DNA from: Rhipidocladum racemiflorum
Taxonomy: Eukaryota; Streptophyta; Magnoliopsida; Poales; Poaceae
NCBI GenBank assembly: GCA_036346355.1
Contig: CM070580.1
Span: 19,583,374 to 19,647,373, forward strand
DNA: 64,000 bases
Direction: 5' to 3'
A model generated the notes under the pieces. That model had not been told where the DNA came from, did not search any database, and saw only the letters and a list, made by a program, of their open reading frames with translations. Below, piece after piece: positions 12,501 through 24,562 of this stretch (its first letter is position 1; every line of letters starts with the position of its first letter). The position numbers and the translations under genes are program-made.

Positions 12501-15500
12501 GGTCGTCACTGCTTGTAGTTTGTCCGGGTCGGCTGACACTCCATTGAAAGAGATAATGTGCCCCAAGTATGCGACGCGCTCTTGTGCGAAAGCGCACTTC
12601 GAGCGTTTGAGGTGGAGTCGGTGGAGCCGTAGACGCTCCATTACTATTCGCAAATGCTCCTGATGCTCTTCCTCGGTGCAGCTGTACACTAAGATGTCGT
12701 CGAAAAAAACAAGCACAAATTTGCGTAAGAACTCCTGCAATACCTCGTTCATTAGTGCCTGGAATGTGGCGGGTGCGTTGGACAGCCCAAAGGGCATCAC
12801 GAGGAACTCGTAATGTCCGTGGTGTGTCCTGAAGGCCGTCTTACTAATGTCGGTGTCCCACATCCGGACTTGGTGATATCCTGAACGCAAGTCCAATTTG
12901 GTGAAAAGGCGCGCCCCACCTAACTCATCAAGTAATTCTTCCACTACTGGTATTGGAAATTTATCTTTGATGGTCTTGGCATTCAATTCTCTATAGTCCA
13001 CACAGAATCGCCATGAGCCATCCGCCTTTTTGACTAGCAGCACCGGTGATGAAAAAGGTGAACGGCTTGGGCGAATAACCCCTTGTTTCAACATCTCTTC
13101 ACATTGTCGTTCAATTTCATCTTTTTGGCGATATGGGTACCGATAGGGTCGTACAACCACTGGTTGTGCTTCCTCGGTCAACGGAATGCGATGATCGCAC
13201 GGCCGTGGAGGGGGTAGACCTTGTGGTTCGTCGAACACGTCTTGGTATGTTTGTAGCAGATTCTGAATAGCTTCTGTTCCCTGTTTGCCTAGCTGCATTA
13301 GAGAAGCATTGGGTACTCTTCTTGTCCCTTGTAGGCATACTGGTGTACCCTGGTGAGTAAATTCCATGGTGAGATCAGAGAAATTCCAGTTGATGTCTCC
13401 TAGCGTTTGTAGCCATTGCACGCCCAGAATCCAATCAAACCCTTCCAAGGGCAGGACAATAAATGGTGCTGAAAACTTATGCCCTTGAACCACGAATTTA
13501 GCCTCCAATGTTCCCAGACAGGGCAGATGTGATCCTCCTGCTACTCGCACCTGTTGTGGGTTATTTCCTGGCTGCTCCTGCTCCGAGGTTCTTACCTTTC
13601 CCTGGTCAGCTGCATATGCACTTACAAAATTGTGCGTACTTCCGCTATCAATTAGTCCCAGCCACTGCTTGCCTTCCCATTGCACGGGTACTTGCATCGT
13701 GTTGCCATGTTTTGGCCCCATGGCCGCAATCATTGACAGGGAAGCCTCTTCCCCTTGCTCGTCCTCTAGCCCCCCTCCATCCTCCTCTTCATCCTCTACC
13801 TCGAGGTGGAATAGTCTCTTGCAGCGGTGTCCCCGAGTGAATACCTCATCGCAGTTATAGCACAATCCTTTAGCCCTTCGATCTGCTAGTTGGTCGGCTG
13901 TGAGGCGTCGTTTCCCCGAGCTGAATGTGTTCCCTGGTGTTGAAGCCGCGCTGCTCTGCATACTGGTCGCCGGCGCCCCCTTGCTGATGTGGTCGCCTGC
14001 TCCCCCCCTTCCTAGGGTTAAAGCCCCCGGTGAAGATGTTACTGGCAGCGCGCCGATTCCCGTATGTTGGGTGGGCGTGACGCTCGTCAGGCTACGCCCA
14101 TAGCTGAATCGCCCGCGATTTGCGCCCGTCATCTCTCGGATTGCTTCATTGATCCAGGCCGCCTTCCTTGCTTCCGCTTCCCTTGCGAAGCCGATTGCTT
14201 CCGACAAATCTCGCGGCCGCTCCCGACGCACCTCAGCGCCCAGTGCCGGTGAAAGTCCTGCCATGAAGGCTTCGATCTGCTCTGAGCGGCTTACCCTGGA
14301 GGTACGCGCTAGCAATCGTTGGTACTCTCTGGCGTATTCATCTACACTCGTGCTGCCCTGTTTCAGATTTACCAAGTCTCCGAATGCTCCCACGCTCATG
14401 TGTCGCGTGAATCGCCGGAGGAAGGCCTCGGAGAACTCATCCCAAGCGATCCACTGTTCCTCCTTCTGCCAATTATCCAATACTTCTTGTGCTTCTCCTG
14501 CTAGATGAAGACCCGCAATCTCTACTTGTTCCTCCTCCGGGATGCGATGCACTCGAAAAAACCTCTCACACCTCCGCAGCCATCCGAGGGGGTCCTCTCG
14601 GCCATCATAATCGGGAAGATCAAAGCGCGGTGGGCGGGGTGTCCACCTTCGTCTTCCCCCTTCGCCATCTTCCTCCTCCCGTTCTTCACCGCCTCGCCGT
14701 GGTGGTCCTCGATCACGGTAATTTTCTCCATGCCCTACTCCTCTGTTGCTGTTGCGGATTTCTGCTACTCTTTCGCCCATCCCCTCTTTTCCGCAGCTGC
14801 CTCCTCCTTTTGCGTGAGATGCCTCAGTAGAAGTGCCCTTCTCCTTTACGGCCACCAAGACTTCTGCTAACATCACCTTCAGTTCCTTCACCTCTGTTTC
14901 CAGCGTGGTCACACGATCGTCCACTGAGGAAGCCATGTTCCCAGTGCCGACTCGCTCTGATACCAAATTGATATGAGTAGACTCGGAAAGAGACTGCTCG
15001 TATGCACGGGTGCCCGGCCGTTGGCCGGCTCGCACGCGGTTCGACGAGTTCGTCGTGACGGCGGTGCCTGGGTAGATTAGCTGTTTTCGGAGTTACCGCC
15101 TGGGTCTACTTTATTGATAATTAAGCTGTCCTCCTCTTCCTCTTACAATCTTTATTTATACCCCAATACTGGGTAGCTACTAGTATTCGAAACCAATTCA
15201 ACTAATCGTAACTACTATGACTCTTAACGCAATACGAGAACGTCTCCGACTCATGCACGGCTTGCTTCTCTATTTCCGCCTGGACTCTGCTGCTCTTCTA
15301 TCCTTGCCCTGCTCCCGTGTTGGTGCCTTCTATAATATACACGATCCAGGTTTGTGCGTATATCATGTTGCAACAGAACAATAATTAGACGGAAATGGAA
15401 TATATTACATTCCAAAGCCATGCAAGGCTATATGTTCAGTACACAAATCTTACATTAGATCCAATTACAACAAAATATATTACAACGATCTCATACCCTG

Positions 15501-18500
15501 ATGACCGTCCAAAATGAGAATACTGTCTACCCAACCCTCTAGTCCTTCCTATGGCGGTAGTAGTAGTAAGCGTCATCCTGAAGGTCTAGGTCCTGCGTAT
15601 CACCCTTTCCCTATGCCTCTCGGTGGCTTCATAGGACTCACCTTCTAAACAAAGGGGAATTTAAGCAAGAGTGAGTACAGACGTACTCACCAATCATCAA
15701 TAACAAATGCATGATATGAATTTTCCTTTTATTTTCAATTGAAGCTCACTTTCCCTCAATTTATGATTTTTATTAAAGTAGGTTTTGGTTTTCTTTAAGG
15801 GTTGGCCATATTAATTAAGAAATTGCCTACTAGTGCTTTTGTATATGAGGCAGACTTAGCTTCCGTAGCCTCCAATCCAGGCAGCAAGCATGAATTCATG
15901 ATTTTGACCCTGTGCAGGTTTGTACCACTTTACCTATAATGGCCCCCACAAGAGAGACCCAGAATGTTTATCACTAATCCAGTACTGGATCTCCAACCCT
16001 GTTACTCAAGTCGGAGATACCTATCCCAAGCTGTCCCACCAGACTCGCAGTTAACAGTTGTACTCTGGCTAATCACTGGCAGTAACTCTATCCATGGCTT
16101 CACATATACCGCCATTCCAGTTGCGAACCTCCATGGGCCTCCCAGCATATCCCAAAAAGGTGCACTTAATTTACTTACCTAATGTGGAGATCCTAATACC
16201 TTCATATGACAACTTTTTCTGACCGATTTTATACACTATGATTGATACTGTAATTATAGCTCATTGCCCAAGTGCAATTGTTTATCCTTATATTCTAGCC
16301 TATGTAGAGAGCCCCCGGCATGACAATCCTTCTCATTGGCACCCTCTATCCACCATAAATAATCATACGCCACATCTAAATATCATTCACCCAGTTCAAT
16401 TCAATTATCAATTCCCCAATTTAATCCAACTATTAATTCCTCCATTCATTCATCCATCCATATTTCCATACGTGTCCAATTTAAGGATTTTTCATTTAAA
16501 CAGAGAACTTCCAATGCATGAATGATACACATGTATATCCTGAAATCAATTAAAGACATTTAATGAAAATTGATTAAAGGAAGGCTTGCCTGGTATAAAA
16601 TTGAAGGTACTAACTTGCTCGAATTTTAGGGTAGGTGGTCTGGTAGATCCGGTTTGAGCCTTGTTAATATAAAGTATTAATTTACGGCAATTAATTTACA
16701 ACAAATTTTTAGAGTGTCCAACCTTCTACGGAAGGCTAAGGCAATTAAAAGGGGTGCTACGTCCTTAGCTAAAAATCCCTAATTTGACCCCCAACGTTCA
16801 TTTTTTTGCAGCATTAAAATCAGCAAATTTAAATAATACCAAATTTGTAATTTTATAAGTTCATTACTTAACTAATCGCAGCTATTCGCGCTTTTAGTGA
16901 AATCTCCTACAATTATGAGACGACTAATTTAATCTAACGCGTTTCACAACGGAGAACCAAATTTCTAACTTTCCCCCTCATTTTCCCTTTTTCGTTTCTC
17001 CTTTTCTTTTCTTCTCTCCTCCTTTTTATTTTTCTCTAGCCGAAGCCTCCCTGGTTCTTCTTCCTCTTGGTTTTTCCTCTCCTCTATCTACGTCCTCCTC
17101 CAAACTCACTGCTCTACTCCCTGGCCGAACTCACCTCAGCCGCTCCTCCCTTCCTACTCCGGCCGACTCACCTCAGCCACTCCTACCATCGGCCGTCGAC
17201 CAGGCCGCCTCCCCCCCCCCCCCCCCTCTTCTCCTCTACCTCTCCCTACTCCCTCTAATCTCTTCTCTACCTTCTCCTCCCTAATCTCTCTATTCTCTTC
17301 CCTAATCTCTCCCTACTCCCTCTTACTGCCCCTCTCTTCTCCTCCCTGCCCTACTGGCCGAACCTCCCCTCTTCTACTCGGCACCCTGGTTCGTGCTGCA
17401 CTGGTCACCTTAATGGTGGTTTGATCTATGTGCTTAAAGGTGAAAACTTGTTGCTTGCTTAGGAAAAATAGTGGTCTACGATGATTTTTGGGAGTGAGGT
17501 ACTAGGTTTGGAGGTGAGGTGATGATACCGGCTATGCTCGCACACCCTCGCAGCCCTTACGGCTCCTCCCGATCTACTGGCTACTCGTCCCGATCTACTG
17601 CTTCTAAGCATCATACTAGCATTGCTACTACTACAGTTGTGCACCTGATGGCCTGTGTTTGATGGTACTGGGGCTGGTTTCGGTGTGGGGGATGACGAGG
17701 ATGAGGTTGATGAAGATGTGGTCGATGTTCGGTTCTGGGCTCCTACTTTGGTCTCCTTGCTTCTTGCTCGTCCGGCCTACCCTTCTGGCTCCAAGTGTGC
17801 TCCGGTTTGTGGCTCCTTCTAGCTCCTGGTGTGCTCCGGCTTGGTCTCTGGAATGGGGGTTCTCGGTGGTGGCCGGGAAATGGGAGTGTTGCTTTGCCTC
17901 TCGGCTAGAATGGGGAGAAAAGTAGGTTGATTGCTCTGGAGTGGGGCTTTCTCGGCTGGGACTGAGGGAATGGAAGGGCTTGCTGTCCCTCGGTTGCAAG
18001 CTGAGTGGAAAAGGAGTGCTTGCTGCTGCTTTCCTCCTCGATTGGAGTGAAGGGCATGGCTCCTGTCCTTGCCTCGATCGATGTGTGGCCAAGGGAGATG
18101 CACTGCTGTGCTGGCTGGTTGGCTGTGCAGGTCCTTGGTGGCTCTTGGGTGGTCAAAATTACCATGTTCCCTTTTTGCTCCCTTACTGCATTACAGAGTG
18201 GTGACATGGCTAGTGGGCTCTAAACACTAAGGATACCCGCAATCCTTACCAGGTTTGTATTGATTGTTGCTTGATGAACCCTGATTTAACGAGAGGTGCC
18301 GACCTGGCCCCAACATGTCTGGTGTCTCGGTGATCGATACCCTCGCCTGCGGGTCTAATGGCAATCTTCACTTTTAATTCTATTCGTTCTACTCGCAATT
18401 TAAATTTTTATATAAGCAAAATACGTTGATTACTATTTTAATTACTGTTTAATACTCTTATTTAGTTAATTTAATATTCTAGGGTGTTTTAGTGGGCTAA

Positions 18501-21500
18501 TGGCAACATGTCTGGATACCATCTACCAGCACACCCATAACCTAACTCATACATCTAATTTCCTAACATAAAACTACTTAAAGATAAGCAGCTTCAATTC
18601 TTTAGGTTCCAGAGCTTCACTGCATTGAGATTGATGTGTTGCCTGAAAATACCTATTGTATGTTTTTTCCAGGACGTGTGCATGTGTGACAAGCTCATTT
18701 ATATTTGTTGAGCACAATACTGTCTAGATGTTGTCATATTGATTAAGAGCATTGTGGATTGAGTCCTGCTCTTTATTTGGGGGTATAGATATCATTGATA
18801 TTTTTTGTTGTAGCTTAAATTGTCTACATTGTACTTGTTTTCTAGCTTCCATCTAACTTTTTTTATTTTAAATTTCAGATGTCATCTGCCAACTTTATAC
18901 ATGGGCATGCAATATGTGCGAATGCATAATTTCAAACTTGCTGAGCAGGTAATTACTTGAGACCGCTAACTAATTCAAATTTTCCCATTAAGATTATCAT
19001 TTTGATAGATAAAATAAACAATTACACATCGAGCAAGACTTTTTGTCCTAATCTTTTCTCGTTACCTCGCTACATGTGTAGTTTTTTTGGGGAAAAAAGG
19101 GGTTTTAGAATGTCAATAGTTGTTGGTCAAATACATCTTGTAAATGTGGATTCTTGGCCATGCTGACAGAAAATGAGAAATCAGCATGCACAACTTCTTT
19201 TTGGCTTTTGCTAACCATTGTTCATGGGAGTGCTATTTGTTATAGCTCACAGGGAGAACCATACTAACTTGTAGTATAGCGTTTGAGGACCTAGTATTTG
19301 CAAAATTATCATTAATAAACTTCCAATTGCTTAGTAAGATTTCAAATAGGCTGCAAAAGATGCTTGTGGCTCACAAACCAGCTCAATTCCACTCTAAAAT
19401 GCGGCTTGAGCTTGACTTAAGATCCAAATGAGCCATGTTTTAGCTGGATTTTTATGTTGTTTAATTATTAGTTGAGCTTAAGCTCACTTTGGTTCAATCA
19501 AGCCGCGCTTGGTGCCAATTCAAGTATACTTTCATGTACAAAATGTTGCAACTATTGAGTACTAACTATTAAACATCTAAACATAACCAAGCTATCGGTA
19601 CGCGGGGTCTTGTATAGTTCTATATGGTCTATGTGGGTTCCCAGCTGCTAGTCTGGTACTGAAACGAAAAACTGTCAGGTATCTGTCATGCTGGCCACTA
19701 AATGTAAGATTCTCTGTATAAATGCAGTGACCTCATGACCTAAGTTTTAAGCTGGCCGACATAGTATTAGGTGGAATTTGAACCAGGAAATCTGGGGCTC
19801 CATTTGTGTGTGATTTATGTTGCTACTTGACCTTAGATATTCTGAGCTGAGGTTGGTTCAGTTTTTGCAAGCTCTGCTCATTTACATCCTTATTTAAAAT
19901 CTAAGATCCGAAATGATTTTAGTTGTTGACAAGGATCTGAGGACCATATGTTACTTGAACTGCAACATTTACTACTGCCAGCAGCTTGCAGTTATCTCTA
20001 TAAGCTTGTTTGTAATAAATAAAAGTTTTGTTGCCATTTCTTGTTGACCCAATTTTTTTTCTGTGCTGCAGTTTTTCATGCAAGCGAAATCTATCTGTCC
20101 ATCTGATCCACTTATATATAATGAGTTGGGGGTTGTATCTTATAATATGAAAGAGTAAGAAAACCTTTCTGTTCTAAAGGCTTCTGTTATCCTAGTATGA
20201 TTAGAATTAGAACTCAGTAAATGCTCCACTCTAAGTTCTGGATGCTTTGCTTTCATGAACATCATTCATACTCAATTCTCAAATGAGAAGGGGGCATCAG
20301 TTGGCTACAAAAATGCCATGTTATACATTCCTGGAGGGAGAAAATTGGATTACCACACAGATCTCTGGCCTCTGGGAAGTCACGAAATGTGCCAAAAAAA
20401 AAGTTGTTAAAAAAGCTTTCCATGTTGTACATTTGCTTGATGATGCATAGTATGTTTGAAGTGGGGAAAAAATGTTTCTGCATTTGAAATCATTAGAGTT
20501 TGAGAAAATATTTCACACAATCTATACAAATTTGGTTTTCCTTCTTTGCTTTCCAAATTCTCATCCACTATCATTCAACACAGAATCCCTTATGATATTT
20601 CATCCTATTGGATTGGGTAGTTTGTTGGATAGAATATCAATTCAATCCATATTTGGCGCTGAAATGCATACTAGTATCAGGAAAAAAAATGTTTTCTATT
20701 GCTCTTCAAGGACTTGATATTCTTGTTTGTTTGATGTTTAGGTATCAAAAGGCAGCTCAGTGGTTTGAGTTAACACTGGATCATACCTCATCCTCCCTAA
20801 ATGAAATGTGGGAACCAACACTGGTGAATCTTGGACATGCACTGCGAAAACTCAAGTATTTGAACAGTTGCATCACATTGTTATGTTTAGTTTAATAAAT
20901 TTCTTGGCTTCTAGCTTATTTATGCTAATTGAGCAAGAGATTTGCCAATGCCAACCCCATTTACCTGCCCCATTGATGAATATCATTATATGCGAGGGTA
21001 TGGAAGCTAAATTTATTTTGTTGACTCGGCAGCGGTTGCTTTGTCTAAACACTTTTTTTTATTATAAATTACAAAAACCAGCACATGAGTATGTAAGGGT
21101 GCGTTTGGTTGCCTGTACCAAGTGGTACATGTATGAGATGGTTCAAGAAAAAAATCATCCATGTGTTTGGTTGTTTGAATGGAAACATCCCATCCTGGAT
21201 AAGTGATACAAATTTGAGAAATATTCTCTCTAGATGCTGAACCATCTCATTCACCAAAAAAATGAAACCAAATGATACAGGATCATCCTATCCCATTCAA
21301 CTTTATCCCATGAACAACACACCCTAAGAGTCCATTTAAATTTGCGGCCTTCTTTGTTTCCAAAGCCAATATGAAGCTTTCAATCGCATCAGACTTTACT
21401 AAATACATACATTAGATTTTGTGCCTAGCATATTCTCACCTGATAAGCAATTTTTTGGATAAACAATAGCATTGGTATTTAGTTTTGTATTGTGTACTAG

Positions 21501-22384
21501 TATCACTGGGATGCCACTGGTATTCTTTTCTTATTTTGTTTTTAGATCTGATGAAAATACCATGCCGAAATAACATGTTACTGTTTCAACAGGAAATATC
21601 AAACGGCAATATCACATTATGAAAAGGCTCTCACTTTTTCAACGAAAAGTTTGAGCGCGTTTTCTGGTCTTGCTTATACTTACCATCTTATGGTATTTCT
21701 CTTATCCTCTATAATTCATTGTTTTGTAATGCTAACTGTACTTTCAGTTTGTTGAAAGTAAGCCTAATGTACACTGAGACAATCAGACGGAAAGGAGTTT
21801 AGACTGACACATGAATGAGGGAAACGAATTTAGACTGACTCATGAATGACGGAAAGGAGTTTAGACTGACTCAAGAATAAGAACAGTGTCCTTCATTTGT
21901 TTGTTCTAGCTTGGCACTTCGACTGTTTCAGCCTAGTAATGATGCCATCGTTTATTTTCTGAGTGTATCTGATTTTCGTAATATCTTCTTTTCATATACA
22001 GGATAAATTCGAGGCTGCCATAGCTTACTACCACAAGGTAAGTCCTTACATACATTTATAGTTTAGCCTTTCATGTTTAGAAGAGTTTACGCACCTTCAT
22101 ACTATCAGCAGGCCAACATAGGACTTTAGCAAAATTTATCTTTACTGAATTTTTCTATTTTTTCATTTCGTATACCATCAGAATATTAGACATACTTCAA
22201 ATGGGAACCAACGCCTTTTTTCAGTTATGTTCTTTGCTTCATGTAGCAGAAGGATAGTGACTGATAGTCCTCATCTCCACATTTTGGTCAGGCTCTATGG
22301 TTGAAACCAGACGATCAGTTTTGCACAGACATGCTAACATTAGCTCTTGAGTCCACTTGCCAAAGCACTGCTCGGAGAAAATAG
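5169..22384 (+). CDS. CDC16: Anaphase-promoting complex subunit 6 / CDC16 homologue (TPR protein), 16 exons
   Basis: CDC16/APC6 is a tetratricopeptide-repeat scaffold subunit of the APC/C ubiquitin ligase, which targets cyclins and securin in mitosis. My exon model is 5169-5411, 6325-6459, 6559-6632, 6982-7021, 7720-7765, 8137-8216, 8330-8505, 8589-8714, 9025-9099, 9383-9508, 18879-18948, 20072-20154, 20742-20855, 21593-21692, 22002-22037 and 22292-22384. All introns are GT-AG, the frame is continuous, and the product is 538 residues, about the usual plant length. TPR-like segments include KAEYYHQSGEYQKCFELTS, the AWIGAGIAYAAQEEGDQA helix pair, and repeats in the C-terminal third; it ends CQSTARRK. 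The start at 5169 (MREEVVERLRGVV) is chosen by family resemblance; an in-frame ATG at 5073 would add 32 residues. Intron 10 is inflated to 9.4 kb by nested retroelements but its splice sites look intact, so the gene is probably functional. Confidence 0.93.
6469..6498. repeat. (CT)n microsatellite in CDC16 intron 2
   Basis: About 15 CT units begin only 9 bp after the exon 2 donor (GT at 6460). This is a likely length-polymorphic site next to a splice site. Confidence 0.95.
10030..10426 (-). repeat. Chromovirus 3' LTR
   Basis: 397 bp, TGATAT...ATATCA termini. The polypurine tract lies just outside on the minus strand (GGAGGAGGGGGGTGA, about 10427-10441). Confidence 0.93.
10312..14936 (-). pseudogene. 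Chromovirus gag-pol polyprotein with one frameshift and a C-terminal chromodomain
   Basis: Reading from the ATG at 14936 (MASSVDD): a gag domain; a zinc knuckle of the chromovirus form CYNCDEVFTRGHRC (about 13820-13865); a protease with DSGSTHNFV (about 13622-13660); RT with FFDDILVYS (about 12680-12710); and an RNase H start with ECDASGTGIGAVL (about 12225-12270). Near 12100-12120 the frame shifts by one base within a G run. In the new frame follow the rest of RNase H; integrase with an HHCC finger (about 11575-11650) and DDE motifs including SDRDPVF (about 11290) and HPQTDGQTE (about 11195-11222); and a chromodomain (about 10470-10590, WTDKPEEEATW). The frame ends inside the 3' LTR. The single break in a homopolymer could be a real mutation or a sequencing error. 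If real, the element is defective for RNase H and integrase. Confidence 0.92.
14954..14965 (-). promoter_or_regulatory. Primer-binding site, initiator Met tRNA type
   Basis: The minus strand reads TGGTATCAGAGC three bases inside the 5' LTR, the standard plant iMet-tRNA complement. Confidence 0.92.
14969..15365 (-). repeat. Chromovirus 5' LTR
   Basis: Same 397-bp sequence as the 3' LTR with two visible differences. A minus-strand TATA box (TATAAATA, plus positions 15153-15160) lies in the middle of the LTR and should drive the genomic transcript toward lower coordinates. Confidence 0.93.
21097..21324. mobile_element. Tourist-like (PIF/Harbinger) MITE in CDC16 intron 13
   Basis: 228 bp with termini GGGTGCGTTTGGTT and, reversed, GGGTGTGTTGTTC, flanked by TAA on both sides (21094-21096, 21325-21327). 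The three-base TAA duplication and these termini are typical of Tourist-type MITEs. It carries no coding sequence. Confidence 0.75.
21789..21881. repeat. Three tandem 31-bp units in CDC16 intron 14
   Basis: Units start at 21789, 21820 and 21851, each GGAAAnGAnTTTAGACTGAC followed by a CATGAATGA-like tail, with a few mismatches between units. Confidence 0.85.
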
Positions 22385-24562
22385 TTTAGGCTTAATGGCT
22401 GTTTGCATATTGCAACATGTGCTGTTGCATCTTAAGGATATTGTCCTGATGTAAAGTTGTTAATGTGCAATATGTAATTGCTCAAGTTCATTTGTTGTGC
22501 CACCCTTCTGGATTTCTGGTGTACTATCAAGATTTCGCTACCTTGTACTAATGTAAATAATGCTCGTTCCTTTTATTTGGAGTAATAATATGGACTATTC
22601 TGTACATAGTAATTTTATTTTATTATAATATTTGATTTAGCTGTGCTGAGAATTCAGGGTTTTGAGCACATATGAGATTATGAGAGTTTGGTTTGTTGCC
22701 ACATATGAGTTAGGCATGTTTGATTTTGGTAGGTTAGTGTTTAATTCTTTGCCAAACTTGTGGCGTGCCATATTTTCTTAGCACTATACCTCACATATCA
22801 TACACAGAATTTCTTGCCAAATATTTCCACACATGTGGCCAACTATTTGCTAGCCACAAAAGTTATAGCATGCCACACTTTTAACATAAAATTGTGGCAA
22901 AACATGGCAAGCAGCGAAATAGGCCCTATATGACTCGTATCTCCTCAGAAGCCTTTTTGGAATGCAGAAATTTCCTTGGCTTCCTGTGGTAATTCCTAAG
23001 ACTTGTCAATTTTATGGGCTTGAGTTGATTATTCTTTGATTTTGGTTGAATTCATTAAAATGAACCAGTAATTTAGAACTTGGGGGCCTGGGGCTGATAA
23101 CAAGTAGCGTTGAAGTGTGCTCACTATTTTCAATCTTGGCAGGACTGGATCGTTTAAAGTGTTTAATTCTGGAATGATTATGTTCTTGGAGCGTGTCATT
23201 AGTTGGTGGCAATGTATAATATACGGTTAAATCATAAGAAATGCACCAGTGTGTAAACATGATATTAATGTGTCCTGATCAAAATTATCAGTACCGTTCT
23301 GGTACCGATTGGTATGACCGGTTTTTATCATTTTGCCACCTAAAATGGTACAGAGCAACTCTGTTGTTTATTGGTTTTGATATTGGCCAATACCGGCTTA
23401 TTATTGGTCATACCGGATTTGATATTGGACAATAGCGGCGGCTATACTGACGGAAACGACCTAAATAATGCAAACCTGTGAAAATTATGTCTTCGAAGTT
23501 TCCAGAATTTCCAAAAACACATGTAGGGGAGAGGACAATATGTTTAACTAGGAAAATTTTTAATCACTATTCACAAAGATTTTTTTTTATATCTTGCAAA
23601 TGAGATGAGTTTGATCATAAAAATTTGCATGGTTAAAGAACATCCTTGAAACGGTACGTAGGTACTAATCGATATCAGAATATACTATTTCGAAAACTAA
23701 ATTAGTATGGTCTTCGAAATGGTATTAATAAGTATAGTCCTAATAGAAAATTGTGGTTATTTCATTAGATCCTGGCTCCTGCTGTCCTAGCCATCACGAT
23801 TTTAGGCATGTGCAAATGGACGCACTCAAACTTATGTTGTGGTTTGTATGTTTCGCCCTCTAGGGCATATATGCATGCATACATTAACAATCGTGCTTGA
23901 AAAACAACCCGTAAGAATAAGTATCATAAGATTACATCAGTTTAGCTTATTTACACAATAGATTTGTCCTATGTGGAAGAGTGAAAAAAGAAGGAGAGAG
24001 AAGAGAACCGGTTCTCATACGGTATGCAACATCGCACGGAAAATAGATAGATTATTTATGTATAAGAGAGAAAAGATAGTTATTGCACAGCATCTATAGA
24101 TAATCTTTAGAAATAGCTATTATACAAACTGATTTTATTGTTTATTCTAAATAATATAGATAAGAGAAAAAGTAAGTAATAGGATTTATTATTGTACTTA
24201 TTCTAAGCATAAGTGAACAATGAGGAGAATTTGGAAGGTGAGGAGGGCAAAAAGGCGCAAAGAAACTTGCACCGGACTCAACCCGGGGGGCCGGCTTTGG
24301 ATCCGTCAAACCGACCGACGCACCAAAATGCAACGTACAAGGCGATGGACTGATGGAGTACATGGCCACCTTCCACCACCACCCAACTCTGAAAACGCCA
24401 CCTGAGGAGTCGAGCAGGCAACCCGACGCGCAGATCTCCTCCTATCCCTCTCCCTCTATTAAGCAGCAAGCAAAGCGCCACTCCAAATCTCTCAGATCTC
24501 TCCGCCCCGACTTCCCCTCCCCAAACCCTCGCCTCCCTCGTCAGCGTCGCCCGACGAGAGCG
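22385..24562. other. CDC16 3' UTR, intergenic repeats and EMP70 promoter
   Basis: 22385 to about 22620 is the likely 3' UTR (AATAAT-rich end). Around 22655-22930 the two halves carry complementary GTGGCAA/TTGCCAC-type words ending in GGCCCTAT, suggesting a small foldback transposon without clear boundaries. 23290-23450 holds CCGGTATTGG/CCAATACCGG-like words. 23990-24560 precedes the EMP70 start, with a CTCCCTCTATTAAGC segment at 24450-24464 as the only TATA-like sequence. No protein gene is seen. Confidence 0.4.

Larger units (their letters stand above)
10030..15365 (-). mobile_element. Ty3/gypsy chromovirus (Reina-like), near-intact, reverse orientation
   Basis: This is a complete element: LTRs of 397 bp at 10030-10426 and 14969-15365, target-site duplication TGTTG (10025-10029 and 15366-15370), an initiator-Met tRNA-type primer-binding site inside the 5' LTR (right side), and a purine tract beside the 3' LTR (left side). 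The LTRs differ at only two positions I can see (GGAGCTACC/GGAGTTACC; ATACAAG/ATACGAG). One gag-pol frame broken by a single frameshift ends in a chromodomain. The compact size (5.3 kb) and chromodomain suggest the Reina lineage. It is antisense to CDC16, within the larger element at 9885-18489. Confidence 0.93.
9885..18489. mobile_element. Unclassified large element (possible solo LTR) in CDC16 intron 10, interrupted by a chromovirus
   Basis: The block sits between two TAGTGGG direct repeats (9878-9884 and 18490-18496), a possible target duplication. Host-like sequence before and after it appears contiguous. It begins TGTGGCGACCCGTATAATTA, a start seen in long non-coding plant LTRs. Without the chromovirus (10030-15365 plus duplicated TGTTG) it is about 3.26 kb. 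It contains a GAGTGAGTACAGACGTACTC segment (15671-15690), a pyrimidine-rich tract (16970-17340) with a poly-C run (about 17211-17226), and no recognisable protein domain. The right end (GGTGTTT or ...TTTTA) does not carry the usual CA, so class and exact boundaries are uncertain. Confidence 0.4.

Noticed and set aside
17631..18223. Several overlapping frames on both strands in the CDC16 intron element
   Set aside because: Low-complexity Ser/Pro-rich or Leu/Trp-rich translations on opposite strands of the same GC-richer tract; none resembles a protein family.
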